Assembly (NCBI RefSeq): GCF_001886735.1
Contig: NZ_CP018076.1
Span: 3,348,001 to 3,412,000 of the forward strand
Source: Sulfitobacter alexandrii
GTDB lineage: Bacteria > Pseudomonadota > Alphaproteobacteria > Rhodobacterales > Rhodobacteraceae
DNA: 64,000 bases
Reading direction: 5' to 3'
Of the stretch, positions 47,075 through 56,038 are shown piece by piece. The notes beneath the pieces are model-generated. The model was given only the letters and a program-made list of their open reading frames with translations, was not told the origin of the DNA and did no database searches. The first letter of the stretch is position 1; every line of letters starts with the position of its first letter. The position numbers and the translations under genes were made by a program.

Positions 47075-47728
47075 ATGGGCTTGCGCATCAACGACACGAT
47101 TCCCGATCTGACCGTCGAAACCGATCAGGGCACCCTTTCGCTGCACGAATTCGTCGGTGACAACTGGATGGTCCTGTTCTCCCACCCGAAGGACTTTACC
47201 CCTGTCTGCACGACCGAGTTCGGTGCGGTCGCAAAGCTTGCCGACGAGTGGGAAAAGCGCGGCACCAAGGTGCTGGGCGTCAGCGTCGACGGGGTCGAGG
47301 ACCACAAGAAGTGGAAAGGCGACATCGAGAAGGTCGGCGGCGCCAAGGCGGGCTTTCCGATCATCGCGGACGAGGGGCTGGAAGTGTCCAAGGCCTTCGA
47401 CATGCTGCCCGCCGAAGCCTACATGCCCGATGGCCGCACGCCGAATGACAGCGCAACCGTGCGATCCGTCTTCATCATCGGGCCGGACAAGAAGCTCAAG
47501 CTGTCGATGACCTACCCGATGACAGTGGGCCGCAATTTCGCCGAGGTGCTGCGCGCGCTCGACGGGCTCCAGACCTCGACCGGAAAGGGCGTGGCGACGC
47601 CGGCCAACTGGAACGTGGGCGACGACGTCATCATCCCGACGTCGGTATCGGACGAGGATGCCAAGGCGAAGTTCGGCGAGTTCACGACCGTCCTCCCCTA
47701 CCTGCGCACCACGAAGCTGTCGGGCTGA
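47075..47728 (+). CDS. 1-Cys peroxiredoxin (Prx6 type)
   Basis: A 217-residue peroxiredoxin with the peroxidatic Cys45 in HPKDFTPVCTTEFG, the RSVFIIGPDKKLKLSMTYPMTVGRNF segment and the long C-terminal extension (from about 160, ATPANWNVGDDVII) of the Prx6 subgroup. No resolving Cys: the only cysteine is Cys45, so reduction must come from an external thiol. A CGGAGGA ribosome site precedes ATG 47075. Role: detoxifying peroxides in the cytoplasm. Confidence 0.95.
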   Translation: MGLRINDTIPDLTVETDQGTLSLHEFVGDNWMVLFSHPKDFTPVCTTEFGAVAKLADEWEKRGTKVLGVSVDGVEDHKKWKGDIEKVGGAKAGFPIIADEGLEVSKAFDMLPAEAYMPDGRTPNDSATVRSVFIIGPDKKLKLSMTYPMTVGRNFAEVLRALDGLQTSTGKGVATPANWNVGDDVIIPTSVSDEDAKAKFGEFTTVLPYLRTTKLSG

Positions 47729-47759
47729 CACCCGGCCCGCATCGCGCACAAGACGACAG

Positions 47760-47789
47760 CCCCCGGCTCCCGCGCGATCCGGGGGTTTT
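47760..47789 (+). terminator. intrinsic terminator after peroxiredoxin
   Basis: CCCCCGG (47760–47766) pairs with CCGGGGG (47779–47785) around a 12-nt loop and is followed by TTTT. It lies 31 bp after the stop and just before the convergent rarD-like gene end. Confidence 0.75.
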
Positions 47790-47797
47790 CGCTTGCG

Positions 47798-48718
47798 TCA
47801 CCCCGCGCGGGCCGACCGCATTTGCCGCCACATCACGGTGGAATAGATCACCAGCGCCGCCCAGATCATCGGAAAGGCGATGGCGCGGGCCCGGCCGAAC
47901 GGTTCCTCGAACACCAGCACGGCGCAAAGAAAGATCATCGTCGGCGCGATGTATTGCAGGATGCCGATGGTGGACAGGCGCAACAGCTTGGCGCCGTTGG
48001 CATAGATCATCAGCGGCACCGCCGTGACCACGCCACAGCCGATCAGAAGCCAGAAGTCGCGCCCCCCGTCAAAGCGGAAATGCGCGGTCCCCGTCGCGGC
48101 GAGGTAGCCGAGGTAGCCCACGGCAGGCGCGAGCAGGATCAGCACTTCGAGCAGGAAACCCTGGTTCGGCCCTATGGGCAGGCTTTTCTTGCACAGGGCA
48201 TAGAACCCCCAGGAAACGGTCAGCCCCAGCGCCGCCCAGGGCATCCGCCCCGCGTCGACCGCCAGAACCAGGACCGCGCAGCCGGCCAGCGCGATGGCGA
48301 CCATCTGCGCCCGGTTCAGGCGTTCCCCCAACAGCATCGACGCCAGGAAGATGCTGAACAGGGGATTGATGTAGTATCCCAGCGCCGCGTCGAGCGCGTG
48401 GCCCGAATTGATCGCCCAGACATAGATGCCCCAGTTGATCGAGATCAGCGCGGCGGTGACGCAGCCCATGGCCAGCATCCGCGGCGTGCGAAGCGCCTCG
48501 CGCAGGGTGTCGGTCCGGCGCAGCACGATCAGCACGGCTGCGGCGATCGGCACCGACCACAGGATACGGTGCGCGACCACCTCGGCCGCCGGAATGTGGG
48601 ACAGCAGCTTCATGTAAAGCGGCAAGAAGCCCCAAAGCCCGTAGGCGGTGATCGCAAGGGCCAGACCCTGCGGGGTGTCCTCGTTCCCGGTGGGGGGCAG
48701 GGTATCTGGGTTGCGCAT
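47798..48718 (-). CDS. rarD: RarD/EamA-family membrane transporter
   Basis: A 306-residue protein with about ten hydrophobic segments in the RarD arrangement of the drug/metabolite transporter superfamily: AYGLWGFLPLYMKLLSHIPAAEVVAHRILWS near the N-terminus, SINWGIYVWAINSGHALDAALGYYINPL and the C-terminal LRLSTIGILQYIAPTMIF. E. coli RarD is linked to chloramphenicol sensitivity; the natural substrate is not known. Lies alone, 67 bp from the downstream end of the flavoprotein operon. Confidence 0.9.
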   Translation of the reverse strand: MRNPDTLPPTGNEDTPQGLALAITAYGLWGFLPLYMKLLSHIPAAEVVAHRILWSVPIAAAVLIVLRRTDTLREALRTPRMLAMGCVTAALISINWGIYVWAINSGHALDAALGYYINPLFSIFLASMLLGERLNRAQMVAIALAGCAVLVLAVDAGRMPWAALGLTVSWGFYALCKKSLPIGPNQGFLLEVLILLAPAVGYLGYLAATGTAHFRFDGGRDFWLLIGCGVVTAVPLMIYANGAKLLRLSTIGILQYIAPTMIFLCAVLVFEEPFGRARAIAFPMIWAALVIYSTVMWRQMRSARAG

Positions 48719-48785
48719 CCGGAAGTCTCCTCTGGTCCAGCCCTAGGCAAAGCGTCGGGCAGAGTGAAGGCCAACTTTGTACCCG

Positions 48786-51230
48786 TTACATTTTCGCCCG
48801 CGCACCTGCAGGATCGTACATCGGTTTCAGCGATGCTTCGGCGCGCACGCGCGTCCCCGCCACGTCGATCTCGTAGGTGGATGCCAGCAGATCGGCCGCC
48901 GTCTCGCCCCGGCAGGGCACGTAGCCCAGCCCGATCGCCCCGCCCAGCGCATGCCCGTATGCGCCGGAGCTGAGGAAGCCGACGATCCGGCCGTCCCTCA
49001 GGACCGGCTCGTTGTGGTACAGAAGCGGTTCGGGATCGGTCAGGCGGAACTGCATCATCCGCCGCTCCAGCCCGGCGTCGCGCTTGCGCAGCACCGCGTC
49101 GCGGCCGATGAAGTCGGGCTTGTCCGTCTTGACGGCGAAACCCAGCCCGGCCTCCAGCACATGGTCCTCGGAGGTGATGTCATGCCCGAAATGGCGGAAC
49201 CCCTTTTCGATGCGGCAGGTGTCCATCATGTGCATGCCGCACAGACGCAGGCCCATCTCCTGTCCGGCCTCGGTCAGCACCTCGAACACATGGGCGGCCA
49301 TGTCGGTGCCGACGTAAAGTTCCCACCCGAGTTCGCCCACATAGGTCACCCGATGCGCACGGGCCAGGCCCATGCCGATCTCGATGGGCTGCGCGGTGCC
49401 AAAGGGGTTCGTGTCGTTGCTGAAGTCGTTGGGCGACACGCGCTGAAGCAGTTCCCGCGACCTTGGGCCCATGACGGCCAGAACACCTTCGCCCGCCGTG
49501 ACATCGGTGATGACGACGTCGAAGTCTCCCACGTTGCGGCGCATCCAGGTCTCGTCCGCCAGGCGCGTGGCGGCCGGGGTGACCACCAGATAGGCAAGCT
49601 CCGACAATCGCGTGACGGTCACGTCCGCCTCGATCCCGGCGTTGCGGTTGAGGAACTGCGTATAGACGATCCGCCCCACGGGCACGTCGTACTGCCCGCC
49701 GCCGATATGGTTGAGAAAGGCGGTCGCGTCGCGCCCCTCCACCCGGATCTTGCCGAAGGACGACATGTCGTACATGCCGACATTCTCCCGTACCGCCATG
49801 TGTTCGGCGGCGACGTTGGCAAAGAAGTTCTGCCGCTTCCAGCCATAGCGATAGACCGGATCCTGCCCGGGTTCCGCGAACCAGTTGGCACGTTCCCATC
49901 CCGCGAGTTCACCCATCACCGCGCCGCGTTCCAGCAGGTGCGCATGAAACGGGGTGCGGCGCACGCCCCGTGCCGTCGCCTTCTGCCGGTAGGGGTAATG
50001 ATCGGCATAGAGCAGGCCGAGGGTTTCGGTGGACCGCTCCGCCAGATAGCGCCTGTTTCCCTGAAACGGCTGCATCCGGCTGATGTCCACATCGCCAAGG
50101 TCGAAGGGTTTCTCGCCCGTATCCATCCATTGCGCCAGCGCCATGCCCGCACCCCCCGCAGACTGGATCCCGATCGAGTTGAACCCGGCGGCCACCCAGA
50201 CGTTGTCCATCTCGGGCGCGAGACCGAGGTGGTAGGCGTCGTCGGGCGTAAAGCTTTCCGGCCCGTTGAAGAACGTGTGGATACCGGTCTGCGCCAGAAC
50301 CGGCATCCGGTTCACAGCCGCGTCGAGGATCGGTTCGAAATGATCGAAGTCCTCGGGCAGCTGGTCGAATTCGAAGTTCGCCGGTATGCCATTGAGGGAC
50401 CATGGCTTTGCCACCGGCTCGAATGCGCCAAGAAGGATCTTGCCTGCGTCTTCCTTGTAGTACGCGCATTCGTCGGGCACCCGCAGGACAGGCAGCCGTG
50501 TCAGTCCGGGGATCGGCTCGGTCACGACGTAGAAATGTTCGCAGGCCTGAAGGGGCACGTTGACGCCCAGCATCCTGCCGACCTCGCGGCCCCACATGCC
50601 GCCGCAGTTCACCACCGCCTCGCAGGCGATGTGCCCGCTCTCGCCGCCCTGCTCCCACGTCACACCGGTGATGCGACGGCCTTCGCGCGTCACACCGGTG
50701 GCCCGGATGCCTTCGAGGATCTGGCCACCGCGCTGCCGCGCCCCCTTGGCCATGGCGAGCGCGATGTTGGCCGGGTCACCCTGCCCGTCCTTGTCCAGGT
50801 AGACGGCCCCGGTCACGTCACCGACGTTGAGATGGGGATACCGGTCCTTCACCTCCGCGGGACTGATCTCTTCCACGTCCACGCCGAAGGCGCGTGCCAT
50901 CGCGGCCTGTCGTCTGATTTCCTCCAGCCGTTCACCGGTCAGCGCTGCCGTGATCGACCCGCAGCGCTTGAAACCCGTTGCGACCCCCGTCTCTTCCTGC
51001 AGGCTGCCGTAAAGCTCCTGACTGTACTTGGCGAGGCGGGTCATGTTGGCGCTCGCACGAAGCTGGGCGATCAGCCCGGCCGCGTGCCAGGTGGTGCCGG
51101 AGGTCAGTTGCTTGCGTTCCAGCAGCACGACGTCCTTCCATCCCAGTTTCGTCAGGTGATAGGCGACGGAACAGCCGATGACGCCGCCGCCGATAATGAC
51201 GACGCGGGCGTGAGAGGGCACTTGGGTCAT
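48786..51230 (-). CDS. dimethylglycine/sarcosine dehydrogenase-like flavoprotein (FAD + GcvT domains)
   Basis: An 814-residue protein. The N-terminal FAD oxidase half (1–about 410) has VIIGGGVIGCSVAYHL and TSGTTWHAAG, where His49 is the residue that carries covalent FAD in dimethylglycine and sarcosine dehydrogenases. The C-terminal half (about 430–800) is a GcvT-like aminomethyltransferase domain (MGPRSRELLQRVSP, YVGELGWELYV, RIEKGFRHFGHD) that can pass the one-carbon unit to tetrahydrofolate. It is the last gene of the cupin-regulated operon and overlaps the unknown 211-residue gene by 4 nt. Precise methylamine substrate unknown. Confidence 0.88.
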   Translation of the reverse strand: MTQVPSHARVVIIGGGVIGCSVAYHLTKLGWKDVVLLERKQLTSGTTWHAAGLIAQLRASANMTRLAKYSQELYGSLQEETGVATGFKRCGSITAALTGERLEEIRRQAAMARAFGVDVEEISPAEVKDRYPHLNVGDVTGAVYLDKDGQGDPANIALAMAKGARQRGGQILEGIRATGVTREGRRITGVTWEQGGESGHIACEAVVNCGGMWGREVGRMLGVNVPLQACEHFYVVTEPIPGLTRLPVLRVPDECAYYKEDAGKILLGAFEPVAKPWSLNGIPANFEFDQLPEDFDHFEPILDAAVNRMPVLAQTGIHTFFNGPESFTPDDAYHLGLAPEMDNVWVAAGFNSIGIQSAGGAGMALAQWMDTGEKPFDLGDVDISRMQPFQGNRRYLAERSTETLGLLYADHYPYRQKATARGVRRTPFHAHLLERGAVMGELAGWERANWFAEPGQDPVYRYGWKRQNFFANVAAEHMAVRENVGMYDMSSFGKIRVEGRDATAFLNHIGGGQYDVPVGRIVYTQFLNRNAGIEADVTVTRLSELAYLVVTPAATRLADETWMRRNVGDFDVVITDVTAGEGVLAVMGPRSRELLQRVSPNDFSNDTNPFGTAQPIEIGMGLARAHRVTYVGELGWELYVGTDMAAHVFEVLTEAGQEMGLRLCGMHMMDTCRIEKGFRHFGHDITSEDHVLEAGLGFAVKTDKPDFIGRDAVLRKRDAGLERRMMQFRLTDPEPLLYHNEPVLRDGRIVGFLSSGAYGHALGGAIGLGYVPCRGETAADLLASTYEIDVAGTRVRAEASLKPMYDPAGARAKM

Positions 51231-51862
51231 GGGTTTTCCTTGTCGAATGCGGCGCTCAGGTCGCGCCAGCCGTGAGGTGCTCTGCCCCGGTCATGCCAGG
51301 TACCGGAAAGGTCGAACAGCGATGAAAGTGCGGATTCCGTTTCGTCCCGCGTCACGTCGGCGGCGGGCCGCAGCACGATCTTTTCCAGACGGGCGGTACA
51401 GGTGACGGCGAAACCGGTATCGAACTCCGAGCGTCCTTCGGCCTGCAGCGCATAGCTGTCGCCATCGAGGTAGGCCAGCGTCAGCCGGAAGCTGTCAACC
51501 GTGCCGTAGCTGCCGTCGTAGATCGCCGCGGGGGCCTCCGTGTCCAACCCGCCATCGTCCTGCCAGTCCACCACCAACCCGTCGAGCGCGGCGGCATCCC
51601 GGCTGCGGAGGTCGGATCGGTGGATGTTCAGCCATTGGGTCGTCAGGTCGTGATGCCGCAGATACGGGGGATCGTCCGGGTAGTCGGGGTCGCGCTCTTC
51701 CAACGGTTCGGTGGTGATCGTGATGTCGAGCGCGATCCTGCCCTCGTTCAATGGGACTTCTGCAAACAGCACCATCCGTGCTTCGGCAACCCGCAGGGTC
51801 AACGGTTCGCTGCCGTTCCTTGTGCGGGTAAAACAGGGCGCTGACGGGTCAGAGGGTGTCAC
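51227..51862 (-). CDS. hypothetical protein between two dimethylglycine-dehydrogenase-like genes
   Basis: A 211-residue acidic soluble protein starting at GTG 51862, with AAGG about ten bases upstream. It has no signal peptide, membrane helix or motif I recognise. It is rich in Asp/Glu and beta-strand-like segments (VDSFRLTLAYLDGDSYALQAEGRSEF). Its 4-nt overlap with the downstream dehydrogenase gene and its position inside the operon suggest a role with the two flavoproteins, perhaps assembly or cofactor insertion, but that is speculation. Confidence 0.65.
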   Translation of the reverse strand: MTPSDPSAPCFTRTRNGSEPLTLRVAEARMVLFAEVPLNEGRIALDITITTEPLEERDPDYPDDPPYLRHHDLTTQWLNIHRSDLRSRDAAALDGLVVDWQDDGGLDTEAPAAIYDGSYGTVDSFRLTLAYLDGDSYALQAEGRSEFDTGFAVTCTARLEKIVLRPAADVTRDETESALSSLFDLSGTWHDRGRAPHGWRDLSAAFDKENP

Positions 51863-51943
51863 GGTGCGCGCCTTCGGCCGAGCGGGTCGCGGCCGTTCGC
51901 GGACAGCGCCGCGCGCCGGAACCGACGAGGTGGGTGTCGATGC

Positions 51944-54394
51944 TCATGCCTTCAACCTTTCGTTTTCGGGATCCCAAAGCGGCTTGTCCGGCTGCACCAC
52001 GGCCGGACAGAGCCTGCCGAAGATATTGATCTGCACCTCCGTTCCCGGCTGCGCGAGGTCCGCGCGGATGGTGCCCAATGCGATGGAGCTGCCGACCCGG
52101 TAACCCCAGTCGCCACTCGTGGTCTCACCGACCACCTCGCCGTCGTGGAAGACGGTGGACATGTACGGCGCATCGTGATCGCCGGCATCGACCAGAAGGG
52201 TGACGAACCGCTTCTTCACACCCGCCTGCTTTTCCGCCAGCAGCGCGGCCTTGCCGGGGAAATCAACCGGTTTGTCGAGCTTCACGAACCGGTCCAGCCC
52301 CGCTTCGAGCATGGTGTAGTCCGTGGAAAGATCACCCTTCCATGCGCGGTATCCCTTTTCGATCCGCATGGCGTTCAGGGCCCACATGCCAAAGGGTTTC
52401 ACCCCTGCCGCCAGCAAGGCGTCCCAGATGGGTGGCATCGCCTCGGGCGCCGCGTGGATTTCCCAACCGAGTTCCCCGGCGAAGGACACCCGCACCAGCG
52501 CGGCTTCCTGTCCGGCCACCGTGCCGGTCATGCTGACGGACAGCCAGGGGGCATTCAGGTCGTGCCCCGCGGTCAGCGGCGCAAGAACCTCGCGCGCCTT
52601 CGGCCCGGTGACAAGCAGGCAGTCCACTTCGTCCGAATGGTCGGTGACGGTGATGCCTTGCGGGGCCTGCCGGCGAAAGAACTCGGCGTCGTGCCACTGG
52701 GCGACCGCAGCCGTGATCAGGCCCACGTCGTCGGGCGCGTGCACCATCACGCTGGTCTCCGTCACGATCCGGCCCCGGTCATCGGCGAAATACGCCAGTC
52801 CGACGCGCCCCGGCCCCGGCAGGCGCGAGGCGGTCAATCCGTCGATGAACTCCCGCGCGCCCGGCCCTTCGACCTTGAGCCGGGTGAAACCGCTGATCGG
52901 CAACATGCCGCAGCCGTCGCGCACCGCTTCCACTTCCTCGCGGATACGCGGTGCCCATGGGCCATTGCGATCCCAGGTCTGGGTCGCTTCCTCGGAGGTG
53001 TCATCGCCGGGACGGGCGAACCAGTTTGCCCGCTCCCACCCGTTGTAGGCACCGAACTGTGCGCCCGCTTTTTCGAGCCGTCCATGCAGCGAGGACAGGC
53101 GCTTGTTCCGGCCTGCGGGCCAGGCGTGGCGCGGGAAATGCATGGCGTATTCGTGGCCGTAGGTCTCCAGCGCCTTGGCGAGGGTATAATCGTGATCGGC
53201 GTATCCGGTATAGCGGCGCGGATCGACCGCCCACATGTCCTGCTCGGTCTGGCCATGCATGATCCACTCGGACAGGACCTTGCCCGCGCCGCCGCCCTGG
53301 GCGATCCCGAAGGTAAAGCAATGCCCTTCGAAGGCATTGCGCACACCGGGCATCGGGCCGACCATCGGCAACCCGTCGGGCGCATAGGGGATCGGGCCGT
53401 TGATGTTGCGGCTGACCCCCGCGGTGCCGAGGATCGGCACCCGCGCCATCGCATCCTCGATGTAGTATTCCAGACGCTCAAGATCGTCGGGGTAAAGCTG
53501 GAAACTGAAATCCTCCGGCATCGGATCGTCCGGCGTGACCCAGTGAGCCTTGCAGTTCCGTTCGTAGGGACCGAGGTTCAGGCCGCTCTTGTCCTGCCGC
53601 AGATAATAGGACGTATCCACGTCGCGCAGCAGCGGCACCTTGTGGCCCTTCTCGCGGGTCCAGGCCTCGAGTTCGGCGATCGGTTCCGTGAGGAAGTACT
53701 GGTGCGACATGACGACCATCGGCACGGTGCGCCCGCCGAAGGGCTTGAACATTTCGCCCACCCGCTGGGCATAGTAGCCCGCGCAATTGACCACGTATTC
53801 GCAGCGGATATCGCCCTTGTGCGTCTTCACGATCCACTCGTCGCCATCGCGGTCGAGGCCAACAGCCGGGCAGAACCGTTCGATCCGCCCGCCCCCATCC
53901 CGCGCGCCCTTGGCCAGCGCCTGGGTCAGCTGTGCCGGGTCGATGTCGCCGTCCAGCGGATCCCACAAACCACCCTTCAGGTCGTGGGTTTCCATGAAGG
54001 GATGCTTCTCGCGCAGTTCCGCCGGTGTGCATACCGCCATGTCGAGGCCCTGGTATTGCCCCATGGCGGCGACGCGTTCGAATTCCTGCATCCGCTCCTT
54101 CGAATGGGCCAGCCGGACCGACCCGGTGACGTGATAGTTCATCGGGTAGCCCACGTCCTCGCCCAGCGTCCGGTAGAGCGCCGCGGCGTAGCGCTGCATG
54201 TTCATCACCGCCCACGACCCGGCGAAGTTGGGCACATTTCCGGCAGCGTGCCAGGTGGACCCAGCGGTCAGCTCGTTCTTTTCCAGCAGGACGCAATCGG
54301 TCCAACCCGCGCGGGCAAGGTGGAAGAGCGTGGAGGCGCCCACCACCCCGCCCCCGATGATGACCACGCGGGCGGTTGTCGGGAATTCACTCAT
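51944..54394 (-). CDS. dimethylglycine/sarcosine dehydrogenase-like flavoprotein, second paralog
   Basis: An 816-residue paralog of the gene two positions downstream. It shows VIIGGGVVGASTLFHL, His49 in TAGSTWHAAG for covalent FAD, and a C-terminal GcvT region (VTGPKAREVLAPL, SFAGELGWEIHA, RIEKGYRAWKGDLS). Sequence differs clearly from the first copy, so it is an old duplication with probably different methylated amine substrates. I start at ATG 54394, overlapping the GFA gene by 8 nt; the open frame upstream of that is out of frame with the GFA gene and implausible. Confidence 0.88.
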   Translation of the reverse strand: MSEFPTTARVVIIGGGVVGASTLFHLARAGWTDCVLLEKNELTAGSTWHAAGNVPNFAGSWAVMNMQRYAAALYRTLGEDVGYPMNYHVTGSVRLAHSKERMQEFERVAAMGQYQGLDMAVCTPAELREKHPFMETHDLKGGLWDPLDGDIDPAQLTQALAKGARDGGGRIERFCPAVGLDRDGDEWIVKTHKGDIRCEYVVNCAGYYAQRVGEMFKPFGGRTVPMVVMSHQYFLTEPIAELEAWTREKGHKVPLLRDVDTSYYLRQDKSGLNLGPYERNCKAHWVTPDDPMPEDFSFQLYPDDLERLEYYIEDAMARVPILGTAGVSRNINGPIPYAPDGLPMVGPMPGVRNAFEGHCFTFGIAQGGGAGKVLSEWIMHGQTEQDMWAVDPRRYTGYADHDYTLAKALETYGHEYAMHFPRHAWPAGRNKRLSSLHGRLEKAGAQFGAYNGWERANWFARPGDDTSEEATQTWDRNGPWAPRIREEVEAVRDGCGMLPISGFTRLKVEGPGAREFIDGLTASRLPGPGRVGLAYFADDRGRIVTETSVMVHAPDDVGLITAAVAQWHDAEFFRRQAPQGITVTDHSDEVDCLLVTGPKAREVLAPLTAGHDLNAPWLSVSMTGTVAGQEAALVRVSFAGELGWEIHAAPEAMPPIWDALLAAGVKPFGMWALNAMRIEKGYRAWKGDLSTDYTMLEAGLDRFVKLDKPVDFPGKAALLAEKQAGVKKRFVTLLVDAGDHDAPYMSTVFHDGEVVGETTSGDWGYRVGSSIALGTIRADLAQPGTEVQINIFGRLCPAVVQPDKPLWDPENERLKA

Positions 54395-54770
54395 CGTGCC
54401 GTACCTCCTGCCGGGACGTCCCCGGAATGTCGTAGTAATCGCCCTTGTCGGCGGTGAAGATATGCCGTTCCAGCAGCAACCCCGTGTCGCCGTCCAATGC
54501 CCCCAGGGCCACGCCGATCTCGTCTTCGTCGTTGCTTTTCCAGAACAGGAAAGATCCGCAGGTGGGACAGAACCCGCGCCTCGCGTTGTCCGATGCCGCA
54601 TACCAGCGGACCGGTCCCTTCATGCTGAAGCCCTTCATCCAGACGTTGACCGAGGCCCAGTAGTGGCCCGACTGCTTGCGGCACTGGCTGCAGTGGCAGG
54701 CAGCCGGATCGCGCGCGGTGTCGGTGGCGGTGAACGTGATCTTGCCGCAGAGGCAGCTTCCCTTGAGCAT
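54387..54770 (-). CDS. GFA family protein (glutathione-dependent formaldehyde-activating-like, zinc)
   Basis: A 127-residue zinc protein: GSCLCGKITF, the CHCSQCRKQSG ligand cluster and FCPTCGSFLFW give the expected Cys set. GFA proteins are related to glutathione-dependent formaldehyde-activating enzyme, though many members have other roles. Its place beside two N-demethylating flavoproteins, whose reactions release formaldehyde, makes a formaldehyde link plausible. LysE ends 2 bp upstream of its start and the second flavoprotein gene overlaps its stop. Confidence 0.88.
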   Translation of the reverse strand: MLKGSCLCGKITFTATDTARDPAACHCSQCRKQSGHYWASVNVWMKGFSMKGPVRWYAASDNARRGFCPTCGSFLFWKSNDEDEIGVALGALDGDTGLLLERHIFTADKGDYYDIPGTSRQEVRHDE

Positions 54771-54772
54771 GG

Positions 54773-55393
54773 TCAATTCCTGATCGGTGTGGTGGACGTA
54801 CCCAAAAGGGCGCCGTAGACGACGAAGCAAAGCGCCATCACGCGCCGGACCCAGACATTGAAAACCGCCCCCAGCGCCGCACGGCCGATGCCCGCGCCAA
54901 GGGCCGTGAAGAAGGTATAGCTGAGCGCCGTCAGGGTCAGCGCCGTCGGCACGATGACCGTCATCTGTTCCCAGATCGGGACGTCCGGCTGCACGAACTG
55001 GGAAAAGGCGGCAAGGTATCCCGCCACGCTCTTGGGGTTGATGGTGGCGATGGCCAGCGCGCGGAAATAGACCGACGTCGCGGGCCTGTCCGATACCGTG
55101 ACCGGCGTGCGCGCCGTCATCCAGCCGCGAACCCCGAGGTAGACGAGAAAGGCCGCGCCGATCCACTTGGCCACGGTGAAGGCGGTCTGCGACGCCGCGA
55201 GCAGCGCCGTGACGCCCAACGCGGACAAGAGCAGGAACAGTGTGGCCTGTGTAAGAATGGCCAGCACCGCCACGATACCGCGCCGGAACCCGATGGTCAT
55301 GCCATTGGTGATGCAATTGACGGCATTCGGCCCCGGCGTGGTCACGAACACTACCCAGAACAGGGCAAAGACGGTCCAGGCTTCGAAACTCAT
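54773..55393 (-). CDS. LysE family amino-acid exporter
   Basis: A 206-residue membrane protein with about six hydrophobic segments and the LysE/RhtB-type start WVVFVTTPGPNAVNCITNGMTIGFRRGI. Members export amino acids or small amines, so it may keep levels of glycine derivatives in check when the neighbouring catabolic enzymes work. It follows the XRE–cupin regulator by 8 bp in the same operon. Confidence 0.88.
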   Translation of the reverse strand: MSFEAWTVFALFWVVFVTTPGPNAVNCITNGMTIGFRRGIVAVLAILTQATLFLLLSALGVTALLAASQTAFTVAKWIGAAFLVYLGVRGWMTARTPVTVSDRPATSVYFRALAIATINPKSVAGYLAAFSQFVQPDVPIWEQMTVIVPTALTLTALSYTFFTALGAGIGRAALGAVFNVWVRRVMALCFVVYGALLGTSTTPIRN

Positions 55394-55401
55394 GATGGCT
55401 C

Positions 55402-55974
55402 CTAGTAGACGGGCGGTGCGATCACCCAGATCGCGACAGCAGGCGTGTCGAAGGGGTTGGCCCAGCGGAAAGCCTCTCCGCGGATGCGGAAACTGTCACC
55501 GGGATTTAGGACATGGGTGGTCCCTTCGATCTCGATCTCGAGCCGGCCGGACACGAGGTATCCCACCTCCTGCGTGGGGCGCGTGACGCTTTCGGTGATG
55601 CGGCTGTGCGGCTGGAAAGTGGAATGGACCACCTCGAAATCGTCGGTCAGATCGGGGGACAGCAGTTCCTCGACCAGTCCCGCGATGTTGGAACCGATGG
55701 GCCGCCGGGCGCCCTGCCGTACCACATGGCCCGCTTCGTGCGCGGGGGCCGCGGCATGGCGGAACAGCATGGAGACGGACACCCCCAGACAGGCCGCGAT
55801 GTGCCGCAGATCGGTGATCGACGGCTCCGAGATGCCCCGCTCCACCTGGCTGAGCCAGCCGACGGAACGGCCCAGCGCGGCGGACATCTGCACAAGGGTC
55901 AGATCCCGGCTCTTGCGCAGGGCGCGCAGATCGGCACCTAGCGATGATGTGGAATCCGGGTGGCTGTGCTGCAT
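55402..55974 (-). CDS. XRE-family transcriptional regulator with cupin domain
   Basis: A 190-residue regulator. The helix-turn-helix (about 12–66, LRALRKSRDLTLVQMSAALGRSVGWLSQVERG) is followed by a linker and a C-terminal cupin (about 115–185, VGYLVSGRLEIEIEGTTHVLNPGDSF), which probably binds a small effector. It heads the operon with LysE, GFA and two dehydrogenases and is likely autoregulated via the TGAAAAT repeats upstream of its start. The effector may be a methylated glycine or betaine, by analogy to neighbours. Confidence 0.92.
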   Translation of the reverse strand: MQHSHPDSTSSLGADLRALRKSRDLTLVQMSAALGRSVGWLSQVERGISEPSITDLRHIAACLGVSVSMLFRHAAAPAHEAGHVVRQGARRPIGSNIAGLVEELLSPDLTDDFEVVHSTFQPHSRITESVTRPTQEVGYLVSGRLEIEIEGTTHVLNPGDSFRIRGEAFRWANPFDTPAVAIWVIAPPVY

Positions 55975-55985
55975 CTGGGGACTGA

Positions 55986-56032
55986 TGAAAATTCAGGCTT
56001 CATTTTCACGCTACCACGGAAAATGAAAAATT
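55986..56032 (-). promoter_or_regulatory. TGAAAAT inverted/direct repeat operator upstream of the XRE–cupin operon
   Basis: TGAAAAT (55986–55992) and ATTTTCA (56002–56008) form an inverted pair with 9 bp between them, and a further GAAAATGAAAAATT lies at 56019–56032. All fall in the 64-bp gap before the regulator start at 55974, where the region is much more AT-rich than surrounding DNA. Likely binding site of the regulator encoded next, by position. Confidence 0.55.
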
Positions 56033-56038
56033 CCAGCA

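Noticed and set aside
48777..51275. 832-residue plus-strand open frame opposite the first dimethylglycine-dehydrogenase-like gene
   Set aside because: Antisense shadow of a clearly conserved gene; composition is His/Arg/Gly-rich with no motif.
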